Assembly (NCBI RefSeq): GCF_003688995.1
Contig: NZ_PENI01000014.1
Coordinates: forward strand, 148,673 to 212,672
Direction of reading: 5' to 3'
DNA length: 64,000 nucleotides
Origin: Streptomyces shenzhenensis
Lineage (GTDB): Bacteria > Actinomycetota > Actinomycetes > Streptomycetales > Streptomycetaceae
A program made the translations under genes and the position numbers. Of the stretch, positions 1 to 7,817 are shown piece by piece. A model generated the notes under the pieces. The model was not told the origin of the DNA. It did not search any database and saw nothing but the letters and a program-made list of their open reading frames with translations. Position 1 is the first letter of the stretch, and the number at the start of each line of letters is the position of its first letter.

Positions 1-1
1 C

Positions 2-319
2 TTGTCCGACGTCGCCGCCGTGGTGCCGTTCTACGCGGCCTTCCCCGTCGTGATGGCCTTCGCCGGCCTCGCGGTCGCCCGCCTCTTCCGGCTGGAAGCC
101 CGCGACAGCAGGGCCATCGTGTTCACCGGAGCGACCCGCAACTCCCTGGTCGTCCTGCCCCTTGCCCTGGCCCTGCCCGACAACCTCGCGGTCGCCGCGG
201 TCGTCGTCACCCAGACCCTCGTCGAGGTGATCGGCATGGTGATCTACGTCCGCGCCGTACCCCGGCTGGTCCCCCTGCCCACCTCACCGACCCGCCCGAC
301 CGGCCGACTACTAACCTGA
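2..319 (+). CDS. C-terminal end of a membrane transporter, ACR3/bile-acid-symporter-like (partial)
   Basis: The reading frame is open from the window edge to the TGA at 317-319, so only about the last 105 residues are present and the true start lies outside. It shows hydrophobic segments typical of a multi-span carrier. The stretch FTGATRNSLVVLPLALALP resembles the conserved late helix of arsenite exporters of the ACR3 type and of bile acid:Na+ symporters. The downstream MerR-type metal regulator and Cys-rich membrane protein, on the opposite strand, fit a metal or metalloid resistance neighbourhood. Substrate is inferred, not proven; another member of the same superfamily is possible. Confidence 0.55.
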   Translation: MSDVAAVVPFYAAFPVVMAFAGLAVARLFRLEARDSRAIVFTGATRNSLVVLPLALALPDNLAVAAVVVTQTLVEVIGMVIYVRAVPRLVPLPTSPTRPTGRLLT

Positions 320-331
320 CCGGGCCGACCA

Positions 332-616
332 CTAAACGGAGGCGCCGCAGCCGCACCCCTCCCGGTCGGCCCGTACGGACCCGCAGGAGCAGGATCCGCG
401 CCTTCGCTGCTGGAGCCACCAGGACCCGGCCGCGAGCACCGCGAACACGACGGCCAGAGCGGGAAGCCAGCCGACGACGGCTCCGGCACCGGCGCCGAGC
501 ACACCGGCGGTGATCAGAAGGGGCAGCGCGCAGCAGGCCACGCACGCCAGAGCGGCCAGGCCCGCCAGGGCCTTGGCCGTCTTGTGCGGACTCGGGTCAG
601 CAGCAGGGTCCGGCAT
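332..616 (-). CDS. Small Cys-rich membrane protein, possible metal (Hg-type) transporter
   Basis: A 94-residue protein with two predicted membrane helices (about residues 15-37 and 43-66). The first helix carries a Cys cluster, ACVACCALP, and the C-terminal tail is Cys-rich (SCSCGS and CGCG). Paired cysteines in a first helix plus cysteines near the membrane are the pattern of MerT/MerF/MerC-type mercury importers, but overall similarity cannot be judged here. Its ATG lies inside the end of the upstream MerR gene (20-base overlap), so the two are co-translated and probably co-regulated. Best read as the effector of the MerR operon; a small scaffold or metal-binding protein of another type is the alternative. 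Confidence 0.6.
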   Translation of the reverse strand: MPDPAADPSPHKTAKALAGLAALACVACCALPLLITAGVLGAGAGAVVGWLPALAVVFAVLAAGSWWLQQRRRGSCSCGSVRADREGCGCGASV

Positions 617-1043
617 GACGGGTCTCCTCGGCCAGGTCGGTGAAGGGGATGGGGCAACAGCCGCTTCCCGCGCAGGCGGTCAGGTCGTCGCAGCCGGCTT
701 CGACGGCAGCGGCCAGGGCTGTACGGATGGTGGTGAGGTCCGCGATCTTCGCGTCGACCTCGGCGAGCTTGGCCGCCGCGCGCTCCTGCAGGCCGGCCAC
801 CGGGCGGCCGTGCCGGTGACGGCTGGTCTCCAGCAGCTCGACGGCCTCCTCCAACGTGAAGCCGAGCCACTGTGCGGCCTTGATCACCCGCAGTGTGGTC
901 ACGGCGTCCTCGCCGTACAGCCGGTGGCCGCCGATGCTGCGCTGGGGCTCGGCGAGCAGGCCGCGGCGTTCGTAGTAGCGCAGCGTCTGGAGGTTCACCC
1001 CGGCCCGCTCGGCGACCTGCCCACTGCGCAGACGTGCGCTCAC
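597..1043 (-). CDS. MerR-family heavy-metal-responsive transcriptional regulator
   Basis: A 148-residue regulator starting at GTG 1043. The N-terminus carries the MerR winged-helix signature (SGQVAERAGVNLQTLRYYER, residues 6-25), followed by the coiled-coil dimerisation helix. The C-terminal metal-binding loop is Cys-rich: CDDLTACAGSGCCPIPF. Members of this type activate transcription by untwisting a promoter with an over-long spacer. The start is set by the 4-base GTGA overlap with the upstream gene ending at 1040. The palindrome at 1426-1443 upstream of that gene is the obvious target, so the three-gene set 1372-332 is likely one autoregulated operon. The inducing metal cannot be named with certainty; Hg or a soft metal is most likely from the Cys pattern. 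Confidence 0.85.
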   Translation of the reverse strand: MSARLRSGQVAERAGVNLQTLRYYERRGLLAEPQRSIGGHRLYGEDAVTTLRVIKAAQWLGFTLEEAVELLETSRHRHGRPVAGLQERAAAKLAEVDAKIADLTTIRTALAAAVEAGCDDLTACAGSGCCPIPFTDLAEETRHAGPCC

Positions 1044-1372
1044 TGCGGCACCTGCTCGCCGGCCTGTGCCTCCAGGGCGGCGAGCACCGGCGCGTGGCCG
1101 GCGTCCACCGAGATGTCCAAGCCGATGCCGTCCCCACCGAAGGTCACGGCGAAGGTGAAGAACGAGCAGCACCCGCCCTCCCGCTCGGCCAGGTCCCGGA
1201 CCTGATCGTCCACGCCCGGTCCGTCCTTCAGCGCAAGCCGGAGCGTCAGCGGCCGCGACCGGGTCACCGCGACCAGCCGCTCGGCGAGCAGCGCATCCCA
1301 TTCCGCCACCCGCAACGGCCGCTCCTCAGTGGGCAGCGTGCAGGACTGCGGCACCCACGCCAGATCACTCAT
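1040..1372 (-). CDS. Conserved hypothetical protein with CCSFFTF motif, first gene of the MerR operon
   Basis: A 110-residue soluble protein. The start at ATG 1372 is preferred over one 18 bases upstream because a GGGAG ribosome site sits 8 bases before it. A Cys pair lies in the motif GGCCSFFTF (about residues 67-75), suggesting soft-metal binding. No catalytic fold is recognised. It is translationally coupled to the MerR gene (GTGA overlap) and lies directly behind the long-spacer promoter, so it is induced together with it. A role as an intracellular metal-binding or metal-transfer protein is inference from context. Confidence 0.6.
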   Translation of the reverse strand: MSDLAWVPQSCTLPTEERPLRVAEWDALLAERLVAVTRSRPLTLRLALKDGPGVDDQVRDLAEREGGCCSFFTFAVTFGGDGIGLDISVDAGHAPVLAALEAQAGEQVPQ

Positions 1373-1419
1373 CGCGCTCACTCCCGTCATCCGCCCCCGC
1401 GTTCCGGGGACACCTCGAC

Positions 1420-1449
1420 GGTAAACCTGTACCTAGGTACAGGATGCAA
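1420..1449 (-). promoter_or_regulatory. MerR-type promoter with 18-bp palindromic spacer
   Basis: Read on the minus strand: a -35-like TTGCAT (1444-1449), then a perfect 18-bp palindrome CCTGTACCTAGGTACAGG (1426-1443), then a weak -10-like TTTACC (1420-1425). The hexamers are therefore 18 bases apart, or 19 with a -10 shifted by one. A dyad filling a spacer longer than 17 bases is the hallmark of MerR-family activated promoters. It lies 54 bases upstream of the ATG at 1372. Confidence 0.8.
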
Positions 1450-1624
1450 GCCGCATTCCGCCGAACACGGACCCGCTCGCAGAACCGGCCCTCTCCGGCC
1501 ACACCGCTCGGGTGCCCGGGAGGGGGTACGGGGGGTACGCCCGTACGGCCTGAGTGCCGAGGCGGCCCCAGCGGCCGGGGCACACCTGTCGCCGATCAGC
1601 CTGTGAGGTCACTGCGAGCGTCCT

Positions 1625-1924
1625 CTAGGTGCCGGCGGCGTGCCATGGGGCGTCGGCCCGGGTGGGCAGCGCGTCGGAAGCCAGCTGGAGCGCGAACACC
1701 GGCCGGTTGCCGGGCACGGGGCCGAGGTAGATGTGACCGGTCAGGTGACACCAGGCGGGCAGGTCGAGCGGTGCGGCCGGGTCGGTGGCGATGACGTGGA
1801 CGACGGTGCCCGGCTCGGCGCCGTCGATCTCCTTGCGCAGGAGCAGCAGGAGGGTGACGCAGAGCAGGCCGGTGCCGTCGACGGTGATGTCCGGTGCCGG
1901 GTACTCGGGGTTCATGGTGCTCAT
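1625..1924 (-). CDS. TusA/SirA-like sulfur-carrier family protein with altered active-site motif
   Basis: A 99-residue protein with the TusA fold pattern: VDGTGLLC near residues 15-22 and VIATDPAAPLDLPAWCHLTG near 44-63. TusA-type proteins carry persulfide sulfur on the first Cys, normally followed by Pro in a CPxP motif. Here the motif is CVTL, so the Pro residues are missing while the Cys remains. The ATG overlaps the stop of the upstream MFS gene (ATGA), so it is co-translated with that transporter. It fits the sulfur-handling neighbourhood (rhodanese-ArsR, MBL-rhodanese, desulfurase relic). Activity as a sulfur carrier is plausible but not assured. Confidence 0.7.
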   Translation of the reverse strand: MSTMNPEYPAPDITVDGTGLLCVTLLLLLRKEIDGAEPGTVVHVIATDPAAPLDLPAWCHLTGHIYLGPVPGNRPVFALQLASDALPTRADAPWHAAGT

Positions 1925-3186
1925 CGGCGGTAGGCGGTGGCGGCGACGGCGGGCAGGAGGGCGAGGGAGAGGATGCCGCCGGTGAGGGCGAGGGCGGGGT
2001 AGCTGGTGGCGGCGACCATGATGCCGGAGGCCATGCCGCCGGTGGCGCCGGCGATGGCGATGGAGACGTCGACGATGCCCTGGGTCTTGGCGCGAGTGGC
2101 CAACGGGACGGTGTCGGTGATGATCGCGGTGCCGGCCACGAGGCCGAAGTTCCAGCCCAGTCCCAGCAGGGCCAGGGCGAGCGCGAGGAGCGCGACGGAG
2201 TCGCCGGGCGCGACGGCCGCGAGGATGCCGGCGGCCAGCAGGGTGACGCCCGAAGCGGCAGTGACCTTCATCCGGCCGTAGCGGTCGACGAGCCAGCCCG
2301 TCAGCGGGGAGGGCAGGTACATGGCGCCGATGTGGATGGCGATGACGAGGCCGGAGGCGGCGGTGCCGTGGCCGTGATTGTGCATGTGGACCGGCGTCAT
2401 CGTCATGATCGCGACCATGACGAGCTGGGTGAGGACCATGACGAGCGCGCCGAGGACCACGCCAACGCGGCCCTCCCGCGTGCCTGGGGCGTCGGCGGCG
2501 GTCGTACCGGCGGTGGCTTCGGTGCCCTCCGCCTCGGCAAGGGTGCGGGCCAGGAGCAGCGGGTCGGGGCGCAGCCAGAGGGCGAGGACGAGCGCGGCCA
2601 GCGCGTAGGCGATGCCGGAGAGGATGAAGGGCCCGGCGAGGTTGGGGATGTCGAGGGTTTCGGCGAAGGTGCCGGTGGGGGCGGCGAGGTTGGGGCCGGC
2701 GACGCCGCCGAGGGTCGTGGCGACCAGGACGGTGGAGACCGCGCGGGCCCGGTGGCCGGGTGCGGCGAGGTCGGCTCCGGCGTAGCGGGCCTGGAGGTTG
2801 GTGGCGGTGCCCGCGCCGTAGACGGACAGGGCGATGAACAGCAGGACCGGGTTGTCCAGGATGGCGGCGACGATGACGCCGGCCGAGCCGATGGCTCCGG
2901 TGAGGTACCCGGCGGCGAGGCCGGGACGGCGGCCGCGGGCCTGGGAGATACGGCCGACCGCGATCGCGGCGAGGGCGGATCCAGCGGTGAACAGGGCGCT
3001 GGGCAGTCCGGCGAGGCTGGTGGAGCCGAGCATGTCCTGGGCGAGCAGGGCGCCGACGGTGACGCCGGCGGCGAGCCCGGCTCCGCTGAGGATCTGGGAG
3101 GCGACCAGAACGCGCAGAATCCTGGGCTGGGCCTGGGCGGGGTCAGATATGGAGGCCGTCGTACTGGCGGGCGCGGTGCTGGTCAT
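1921..3186 (-). CDS. MFS transporter
   Basis: A 421-residue 12-helix major facilitator. The start at ATG 3186 is chosen because homologous sequence begins shortly after it (MTSTAPAS, first helix near residue 20) and an AAAGAGA purine stretch precedes it; the frame remains open further upstream but with non-coding character. The loop between helices 2 and 3 has the expected Arg-rich pattern (SQARGRRPGL). It overlaps the TusA-like gene downstream by 4 bases. Neighbours suggest export or uptake of a sulfur or metal compound, but the sequence does not give the substrate. Confidence 0.8.
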   Translation of the reverse strand: MTSTAPASTTASISDPAQAQPRILRVLVASQILSGAGLAAGVTVGALLAQDMLGSTSLAGLPSALFTAGSALAAIAVGRISQARGRRPGLAAGYLTGAIGSAGVIVAAILDNPVLLFIALSVYGAGTATNLQARYAGADLAAPGHRARAVSTVLVATTLGGVAGPNLAAPTGTFAETLDIPNLAGPFILSGIAYALAALVLALWLRPDPLLLARTLAEAEGTEATAGTTAADAPGTREGRVGVVLGALVMVLTQLVMVAIMTMTPVHMHNHGHGTAASGLVIAIHIGAMYLPSPLTGWLVDRYGRMKVTAASGVTLLAAGILAAVAPGDSVALLALALALLGLGWNFGLVAGTAIITDTVPLATRAKTQGIVDVSIAIAGATGGMASGIMVAATSYPALALTGGILSLALLPAVAATAYRR

Positions 3187-3337
3187 GTCTCTTTTCCGGA
3201 GTGGAGGTGAGCGATTGCGGGACCGGTGGGAAGGGCGTGGCGGACGTGGTGGTCCCGTCCAGGGGGTGCGGCCGTCGTGCACCGGCCCGGCACCGGGTGA
3301 GCAACGCGGACACGGCGGGCCGGTGCACGGGGTGGGT

Positions 3338-3895
3338 TCAGTCGGCGTCGAGGGCCTGGGCGAGGTCGGCGATGAGATCGCCGGCGTCTTCGAGGCCGAC
3401 GGGCAGGCGGACCATGCTGTCGGCGATGCCCCGCTTGGCCCACTCGGCCGGGTCCAGGCCGTGGTGGGCGGTGGTGATCGGCTGGGTGACCAGGGACTCG
3501 GCTCCACCGAGGCTGGGCACGATGGCGAACAGGCGCAGCCGGTCCACCATCGCGGCGGTCTGCTCGACGTCCGCGTCCAGAACGGCACTGAGCATGGCGC
3601 CTCCGCGAATCTGTGCGTCCACGATTCGCTTGTGCCCGCCGCTGGCCAGCCCCCGGGTAGTGAACGCGGGTGGGTGGCGAGGAAGGCTGCGACGGCCGCG
3701 GCGGTGGTGTTCTGCGCGCGGACCCGGACGGGAAGGGAGCGCAGGAGCGGGCGAGGAGGAACGCGGTCTCGGGGGCGATGACCTGGCCGAGGTTCCTGCG
3801 CCGCGTCGCGACCGGGGCCAACAGGTCGGCGGGGCCGATCAGGACGCCTGCGGTCAGGTCGGAGTGCCCGCCGAGCCGGCCTGGGGCGCCGTCGG
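3338..3895 (-). pseudogene. C-terminal relic of a Cys/Met-metabolism PLP enzyme (cystathionine gamma-synthase/lyase-like)
   Basis: Two pieces in different frames. The upstream piece (to about 3895) reads LGGHSDLTAGV and then VIAPETAFLLARS, which is the region following the PLP lysine in cystathionine gamma-synthase/lyase enzymes. The downstream piece (3338-3622) reads AMVDRLRLFAIVPSLGGAESL and ends normally, matching the enzyme C-terminus. A frameshift near 3640-3730 separates them, and the N-terminal half including the PLP lysine is gone. The relic is joined directly to a cysteine desulfurase relic, giving a mosaic. Non-functional as an enzyme. Confidence 0.75.
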
Positions 3896-4379
3896 CTGGC
3901 TCGGCGGCCAAGGCGACGTTCTCCGTTCCCGCGCGAAGGCCGCGCTCCTGGCCTCCGCCGTCGACGGCCGGTTCCAGCCGTACCTCGTCGCGTACGTACA
4001 GGGCGGCGGCGCCCTCGGGCGCGTACATCTTGTGCCCCACGATCGTAAGCAGGTCAACGCCCAGCCCGTCGACGTCGAGGGCGAGCGCGTCGGCCAGGGC
4101 TGCCGGGTGGACGAGTCCGTCATTGTCGACGGAGCCTGAGGAGGTGAAGACGACCCCGCCGTGCCGGGCGCCGATCAGACCGGCGAACTGGGCATGGGCC
4201 TCCGCGAGCGCCCGGCGGGGCTCCTGGGCGAGGGGGCGGCTGCTGGAGGAGCTGCCGAAGAAGTTCGTCAGGTGCGGCCGCATCGCCTCGGCGACCCGGG
4301 CGGTGGCGTTGCAGTCCAGATAGACCGGCCCGTCGGCAAGCCCCAGGGGCGACGGGAGGCCGAGAACTGGGTCGATCAC
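3896..4379 (-). pseudogene. Internally deleted cysteine desulfurase relic (NifS/IscS-like)
   Basis: Begins at GTG 4379 overlapping the stop of the ArsR-rhodanese gene (GTGA), so the ancestor was translationally coupled to it. Recognisable desulfurase blocks are VYLDCNATA near the start, GGVVFTSSGS, then VDLLTIVGHKMYAPEGAAAL with the PLP lysine, and QERGLRAGTENVA. Blocks between TSSGS and the VDLLT motif are mostly missing, including the His that stacks on PLP and the TDAAQ segment. Full-length enzymes have about 380-400 residues; only about 160 remain before the frame runs into a second PLP enzyme relic. Not expected to be active. Confidence 0.75.
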
Positions 4380-5053
4380 GTCAGGTTCGAGGCGTCGACG
4401 GGCAGCTCCGACAGGCGCCACTCCAGCATGCCGTCATTGAGGCGGATCGCCCGCCGTCCACGGTCGGTCAGCAGCCGCACCGCGTCGTAGGCCAGGACGC
4501 AGTACTCGCCGCGGCAGTAGACGACGATCTCCAGGTCCTCGGGCAACTCGTTGATCCGGTCGGCAAGTTCCTCGACCGGGATGGAGACGGCGCCGGGGAT
4601 GTGCCCGGCCTGGTACTCCTCGACCGGCCGCACGTCGAGCACGACGACGTCCCCGGCGGCGACGCGGGCGCGCAGCTCCGCACGGCTGAGCTCGGCGGCG
4701 GTGTCCTCGCCGAGGTAGGCGTCGCGCGCGGCGGGCACGGCGGCCTGGTGGGCTTCGGCGACCTTGCGCAGCAGTGCGAACAGCTGGGCGACGTCGTCGC
4801 CGGCGAGCCGGTAGTGGATGCGCACACCCTCGCGGCGGGTCGTGACGAACCCGGCCTGCTTGAGCGTCTGCAGATGCGCGGACGCGGTGGTCAGGTTCAG
4901 CCCGGCCGCCTTCGCCAGCGCGTCCACGGTGCGCTCGCCCTGGGCCAGCAGATCCAGCAGCTCCAGGCGTTTTCCGCTGGCCAGCGCCTTGCCGCTGGCC
5001 GCGAACGCGTCGTACAGACGGGCCTTCGTCGCACTCTTCGTGTTCTCCGACAT
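4376..5053 (-). CDS. ArsR-family regulator fused to a rhodanese domain
   Basis: A 225-residue two-domain protein. Residues about 10-95 form an ArsR winged helix (KRLELLDLLAQGERTVDALA; recognition helix LTTASAHLQTLKQAGFV). Residues about 115-215 form a rhodanese domain with VLDVRPVEEYQAGHIPGA and an active-site loop CRGEYC. Such fusions are thought to sense or process persulfide/sulfane sulfur. Start ATG 5053 is set by a GGAGG site 6 bases upstream. The gene is divergent from the MBL-rhodanese gene; a 12-bp palindrome at 5068-5079 sits between them. It was coupled to the desulfurase now decayed downstream. Confidence 0.85.
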   Translation of the reverse strand: MSENTKSATKARLYDAFAASGKALASGKRLELLDLLAQGERTVDALAKAAGLNLTTASAHLQTLKQAGFVTTRREGVRIHYRLAGDDVAQLFALLRKVAEAHQAAVPAARDAYLGEDTAAELSRAELRARVAAGDVVVLDVRPVEEYQAGHIPGAVSIPVEELADRINELPEDLEIVVYCRGEYCVLAYDAVRLLTDRGRRAIRLNDGMLEWRLSELPVDASNLT

Positions 5054-5067
5054 TGGCATCCTCCATA

Positions 5068-5079
5068 AATCCATGGATT
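5068..5079. promoter_or_regulatory. Palindrome AATCCATGGATT, likely ArsR operator
   Basis: A perfect 12-bp AT-rich palindrome only 15 bases before the ArsR-rhodanese start and about 60 bases before the divergent MBL-rhodanese start. The AT-rich patch ATAAATCCATGGATTATT stands out in a very GC-rich background. ArsR regulators bind such dyads over the promoter. Assignment as its operator is inference from position. Confidence 0.55.
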
Positions 5080-5141
5080 ATTGTAGTTGAGTCTGGTGGG
5101 TGTGACCACATGCCCCCGTTCTAGAGAACTTGGAGGATGCC

Positions 5142-6521
5142 GTGGGCTTCGCGGACGATCACCTCATCCCGCTGGTCGACGAAGGGCTGGGCAACAGCGC
5201 CTACCTGCTCGACCTCGGCGACGGCCGCGCCCTGGCCATGGACGCCAGCCGCGACCTGCGCGACCTGCGGGCGGCAGCCGAGCGGCGCCGGCTGCACGTC
5301 GCGTTCGCCGCGGACACACATCTGCATGCCGACTTCCTCTCCGGTGCCGTCCAGCTCGGCCACGACACCGGCGCCACGATCCTGGCCTCCGCCGCCGGAC
5401 GGCGTGCCTTCGACCACCAGCGCCTGGCCGACGGCGACGAGGTCGATCTCGGCGGGCTGACGCTGCGGGCGCTTGCCACCCCTGGGCACACCGATGAGCA
5501 TCTGTCCTTCCTGCTGCTGGACGGCAGCCGGAAGCTCGGGGTGTTCACCGGCGGGTCGCTGATCGTGAACTCCGCCGCCCGCACCGATCTGCTCGGCCCG
5601 CAGCGCACCGAGGAACTCGCCCGGGCCCAGTACCGGTCGCTGAAGCAGCTGACCGCCCTGCCGGACGCGACCGCGGTGTGGCCCACCCACGGCGCCGGCT
5701 CCTTCTGCTCCGTCCCGCCCGGCACCGAGCGCACCACCACGATCGGCGCGCAAAAGCAGGCCAACCCGCTGCTCGGCGCACCAGACGAGGACGCCTTCGT
5801 CTCCCAGCTGATCGGGAGCCTGGGCACCTACCCCGCCTACTTCGACCGGCTGGGCGGGATCAACCGGCGCGGCCCGGCGGTGCTGACCGCGCAGCCGCTG
5901 CTGCCCGCCCTGTCCGCACAGCAGGTGCGGGCCCTGATGGCCGACGGCGGCCACGTCGTCGACGTCCGCCCGGCCGCCGACTACGCCGCCGGCCACATCC
6001 CCGGCTCCCTGTCCATCCCGCTACGCGGCCAGTTCGCCACCTGGCTCGGCTGGCTCCTGCCCGACACCGCACCCATCGCCTTCGTCACCGGCGCCGATCA
6101 GGATCTGAGCGAGATCGTCTGGCAGTCCTACAAGATCGGCTACGAGCACCTCGCCGGCCACCTCGCGGGCGGCATGGACGCCTGGCTCGCCAACGGAAAC
6201 CCCCAGACCACCACGGCTTTCGTCACCGCCGACCGCGCCGCGGGCCGCCCGTACGTCGACGTCCGGCAGGAAGCCGAGTTCACCGCCGGGCACGTCCCCG
6301 GCGCGGCTCACGTCGAGCTCGGTGGTCTGGCCGCCGCTGCCGCCGACACACCCGTGGGCGCGGTCGTGGCCTGCGGGCACGGCGAGCGGGCCATGACCGC
6401 CGCCAGCCTCCTGGAGCGCGCCGGCCACACCGATGTCGCCGTCCTCGACGGCGGACCGGCCGACTACGCCGCCGCCCGAGGCCAGCACCTCGTCCAGGGC
6501 ACGGAGGGCACCCGTTCGTGA
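5142..6521 (+). CDS. MBL-fold hydrolase fused to two rhodanese domains (persulfide dioxygenase-like)
   Basis: A 459-residue protein starting at GTG 5142, with GGAGG at 5132-5136 as ribosome site. Residues about 1-235 are a metallo-beta-lactamase domain with THLHADFLSG and PGHTDEHLSF. The usual HxHxDH is HLHADF, and the later metal-ligand Asp region reads FTGGSLIV, so two usual ligands are changed. Residues about 260-350 are a rhodanese domain with VVDVRPAADYAAGHIPGS but no Cys in its loop; residues about 355-455 are a second one with Cys in VACGHGERAM. Organisation resembles CstB-like sulfur dioxygenase/sulfurtransferases. It is coupled (GTGA) to the MFS gene downstream. Confidence 0.8.
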   Translation: MGFADDHLIPLVDEGLGNSAYLLDLGDGRALAMDASRDLRDLRAAAERRRLHVAFAADTHLHADFLSGAVQLGHDTGATILASAAGRRAFDHQRLADGDEVDLGGLTLRALATPGHTDEHLSFLLLDGSRKLGVFTGGSLIVNSAARTDLLGPQRTEELARAQYRSLKQLTALPDATAVWPTHGAGSFCSVPPGTERTTTIGAQKQANPLLGAPDEDAFVSQLIGSLGTYPAYFDRLGGINRRGPAVLTAQPLLPALSAQQVRALMADGGHVVDVRPAADYAAGHIPGSLSIPLRGQFATWLGWLLPDTAPIAFVTGADQDLSEIVWQSYKIGYEHLAGHLAGGMDAWLANGNPQTTTAFVTADRAAGRPYVDVRQEAEFTAGHVPGAAHVELGGLAAAAADTPVGAVVACGHGERAMTAASLLERAGHTDVAVLDGGPADYAAARGQHLVQGTEGTRS

Positions 6522-7786
6522 ACGCCACCCCGACGGCCACTCCACCGACGGACGCCGCCGGGCAGCCCGTAAGGCTCGGACTGCGGGAGAACTGGCTGCA
6601 GTTCACCCTGCTGATCATCGTCAACGTCTGCGTCGGCGGCCTGGTCGGTCTGGAGCGCACCACCGTCCCGCTCATCGGCTCCGAGACGTTCGGCCTGAGC
6701 AGCGACCTGGCCGTCTTCTCCTTCATCATCGCCTTCGGCATCACCAAGGCCCTGACCAACCTCGCCGCCGGAGCGCTCACCTCCCGCTTCCGCCGCAAGC
6801 AACTCCTGGTCACCGGCTGGCTGCTCGGCATTCCCGTCCCCTTCGCCCTCGCCTGGGCGCCCTCGTGGGACTGGATCGTCGCGGCCAACGTCCTGCTCGG
6901 CCTGAACCAGGGCCTGACCTGGTCGATGACCGTCAACATGAAGATCGACCTCGTCGGCCCTGCCCGACGCGGGCTGGCCACCGGACTGAACGAAGCCGCC
7001 GGCTATGCCGCGGTCGGCGTCACCGCCCTGCTCACCGGCTACCTCGCCACCAGCTACGGCCTGCGCCCCGTGCCGGAGCTCATCGGCGTGGTCTTCGTGG
7101 TCGCGGGCCTCGCTCTGGCTGTCGTCGTCCGCGACACCGCCGCCCACGTCGCCCTCGAACTGGCCCACCACACCACGCCCTTGCCGACCGACGAGGACGC
7201 CGGGCTGAAGGCCACGTTCACCCGCACCTCCTGGCGCAACCGCTCCCTGCGCGGCGCCAGCCAGGCAGGGCTGATCAACAACCTCAACGACGGCCTCACC
7301 TGGGGCGTCTTCCCCCTGCTGTTCACCGACCACGGTCTCGGTCTGGCCGCCGTCGGCCTGATCAAGGGCCTGTACCCCATCCTGTGGGGCCTCGGACAGA
7401 TCGCCACCGGCCACCTCGCCGACCGCATCGGCCGCAAGCCCCTGATCGTCTACGGGATGCTCGTCCAGGCCGGCGGCTTCGTCCTCGCCCTCACCCTGCT
7501 CGACCGCCCACTGCTCGCGGGCGTCCTCTCCGCGGTCTTCCTCGGCCTGGGCACTGCCATGGTCTACCCGGCCCTCATCGCGTCCGTCTCCGGCCACGCC
7601 CACCCGGCATGGCGGGCCAACGCCCTCGGGACCTACCGGTTCTGGAGGGACATCGGCTACGCCGCCGGCGCGCTGGTCGCCGGCATCCTCGCCGACGCCC
7701 TCGGCCTCAACGCCACCGTCATCGCCGCCGCCGTCCTCACCGCCGTCTCCGGACTCCTCGCCGCCCGCTGGATCACAGACTGCTGA
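6518..7786 (+). CDS. MFS transporter coupled to the MBL-rhodanese gene
   Basis: A 422-residue 12-helix carrier beginning at GTG 6518 inside the stop of the preceding gene (GTGA). The conserved loop 2-3 reads LTSRFRRKQLL, and the second half has the matching ATGHLADRIGRKPL motif near residue 300, the classic MFS repeat signature. The close coupling to a sulfane-sulfur enzyme suggests export of a sulfur oxyanion or related compound, which is inference. The C-terminal helices end normally and no lesion is seen. Confidence 0.8.
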   Translation: MNATPTATPPTDAAGQPVRLGLRENWLQFTLLIIVNVCVGGLVGLERTTVPLIGSETFGLSSDLAVFSFIIAFGITKALTNLAAGALTSRFRRKQLLVTGWLLGIPVPFALAWAPSWDWIVAANVLLGLNQGLTWSMTVNMKIDLVGPARRGLATGLNEAAGYAAVGVTALLTGYLATSYGLRPVPELIGVVFVVAGLALAVVVRDTAAHVALELAHHTTPLPTDEDAGLKATFTRTSWRNRSLRGASQAGLINNLNDGLTWGVFPLLFTDHGLGLAAVGLIKGLYPILWGLGQIATGHLADRIGRKPLIVYGMLVQAGGFVLALTLLDRPLLAGVLSAVFLGLGTAMVYPALIASVSGHAHPAWRANALGTYRFWRDIGYAAGALVAGILADALGLNATVIAAAVLTAVSGLLAARWITDC

Positions 7787-7817
7787 CTGCCCGGCGGAGC
7801 TCCGGAATCATCGGCGG

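Noticed and set aside
1894..3210. 438-codon plus-strand frame opposite the MFS gene
   Set aside because: Gly/Asp/Gln-rich composition typical of antisense frames in GC-rich genes; no motif, no ribosome site.
6464..7603. 379-codon minus-strand frame opposite the second MFS gene
   Set aside because: Antisense shadow with repetitive Gly/Asp/Gln content.
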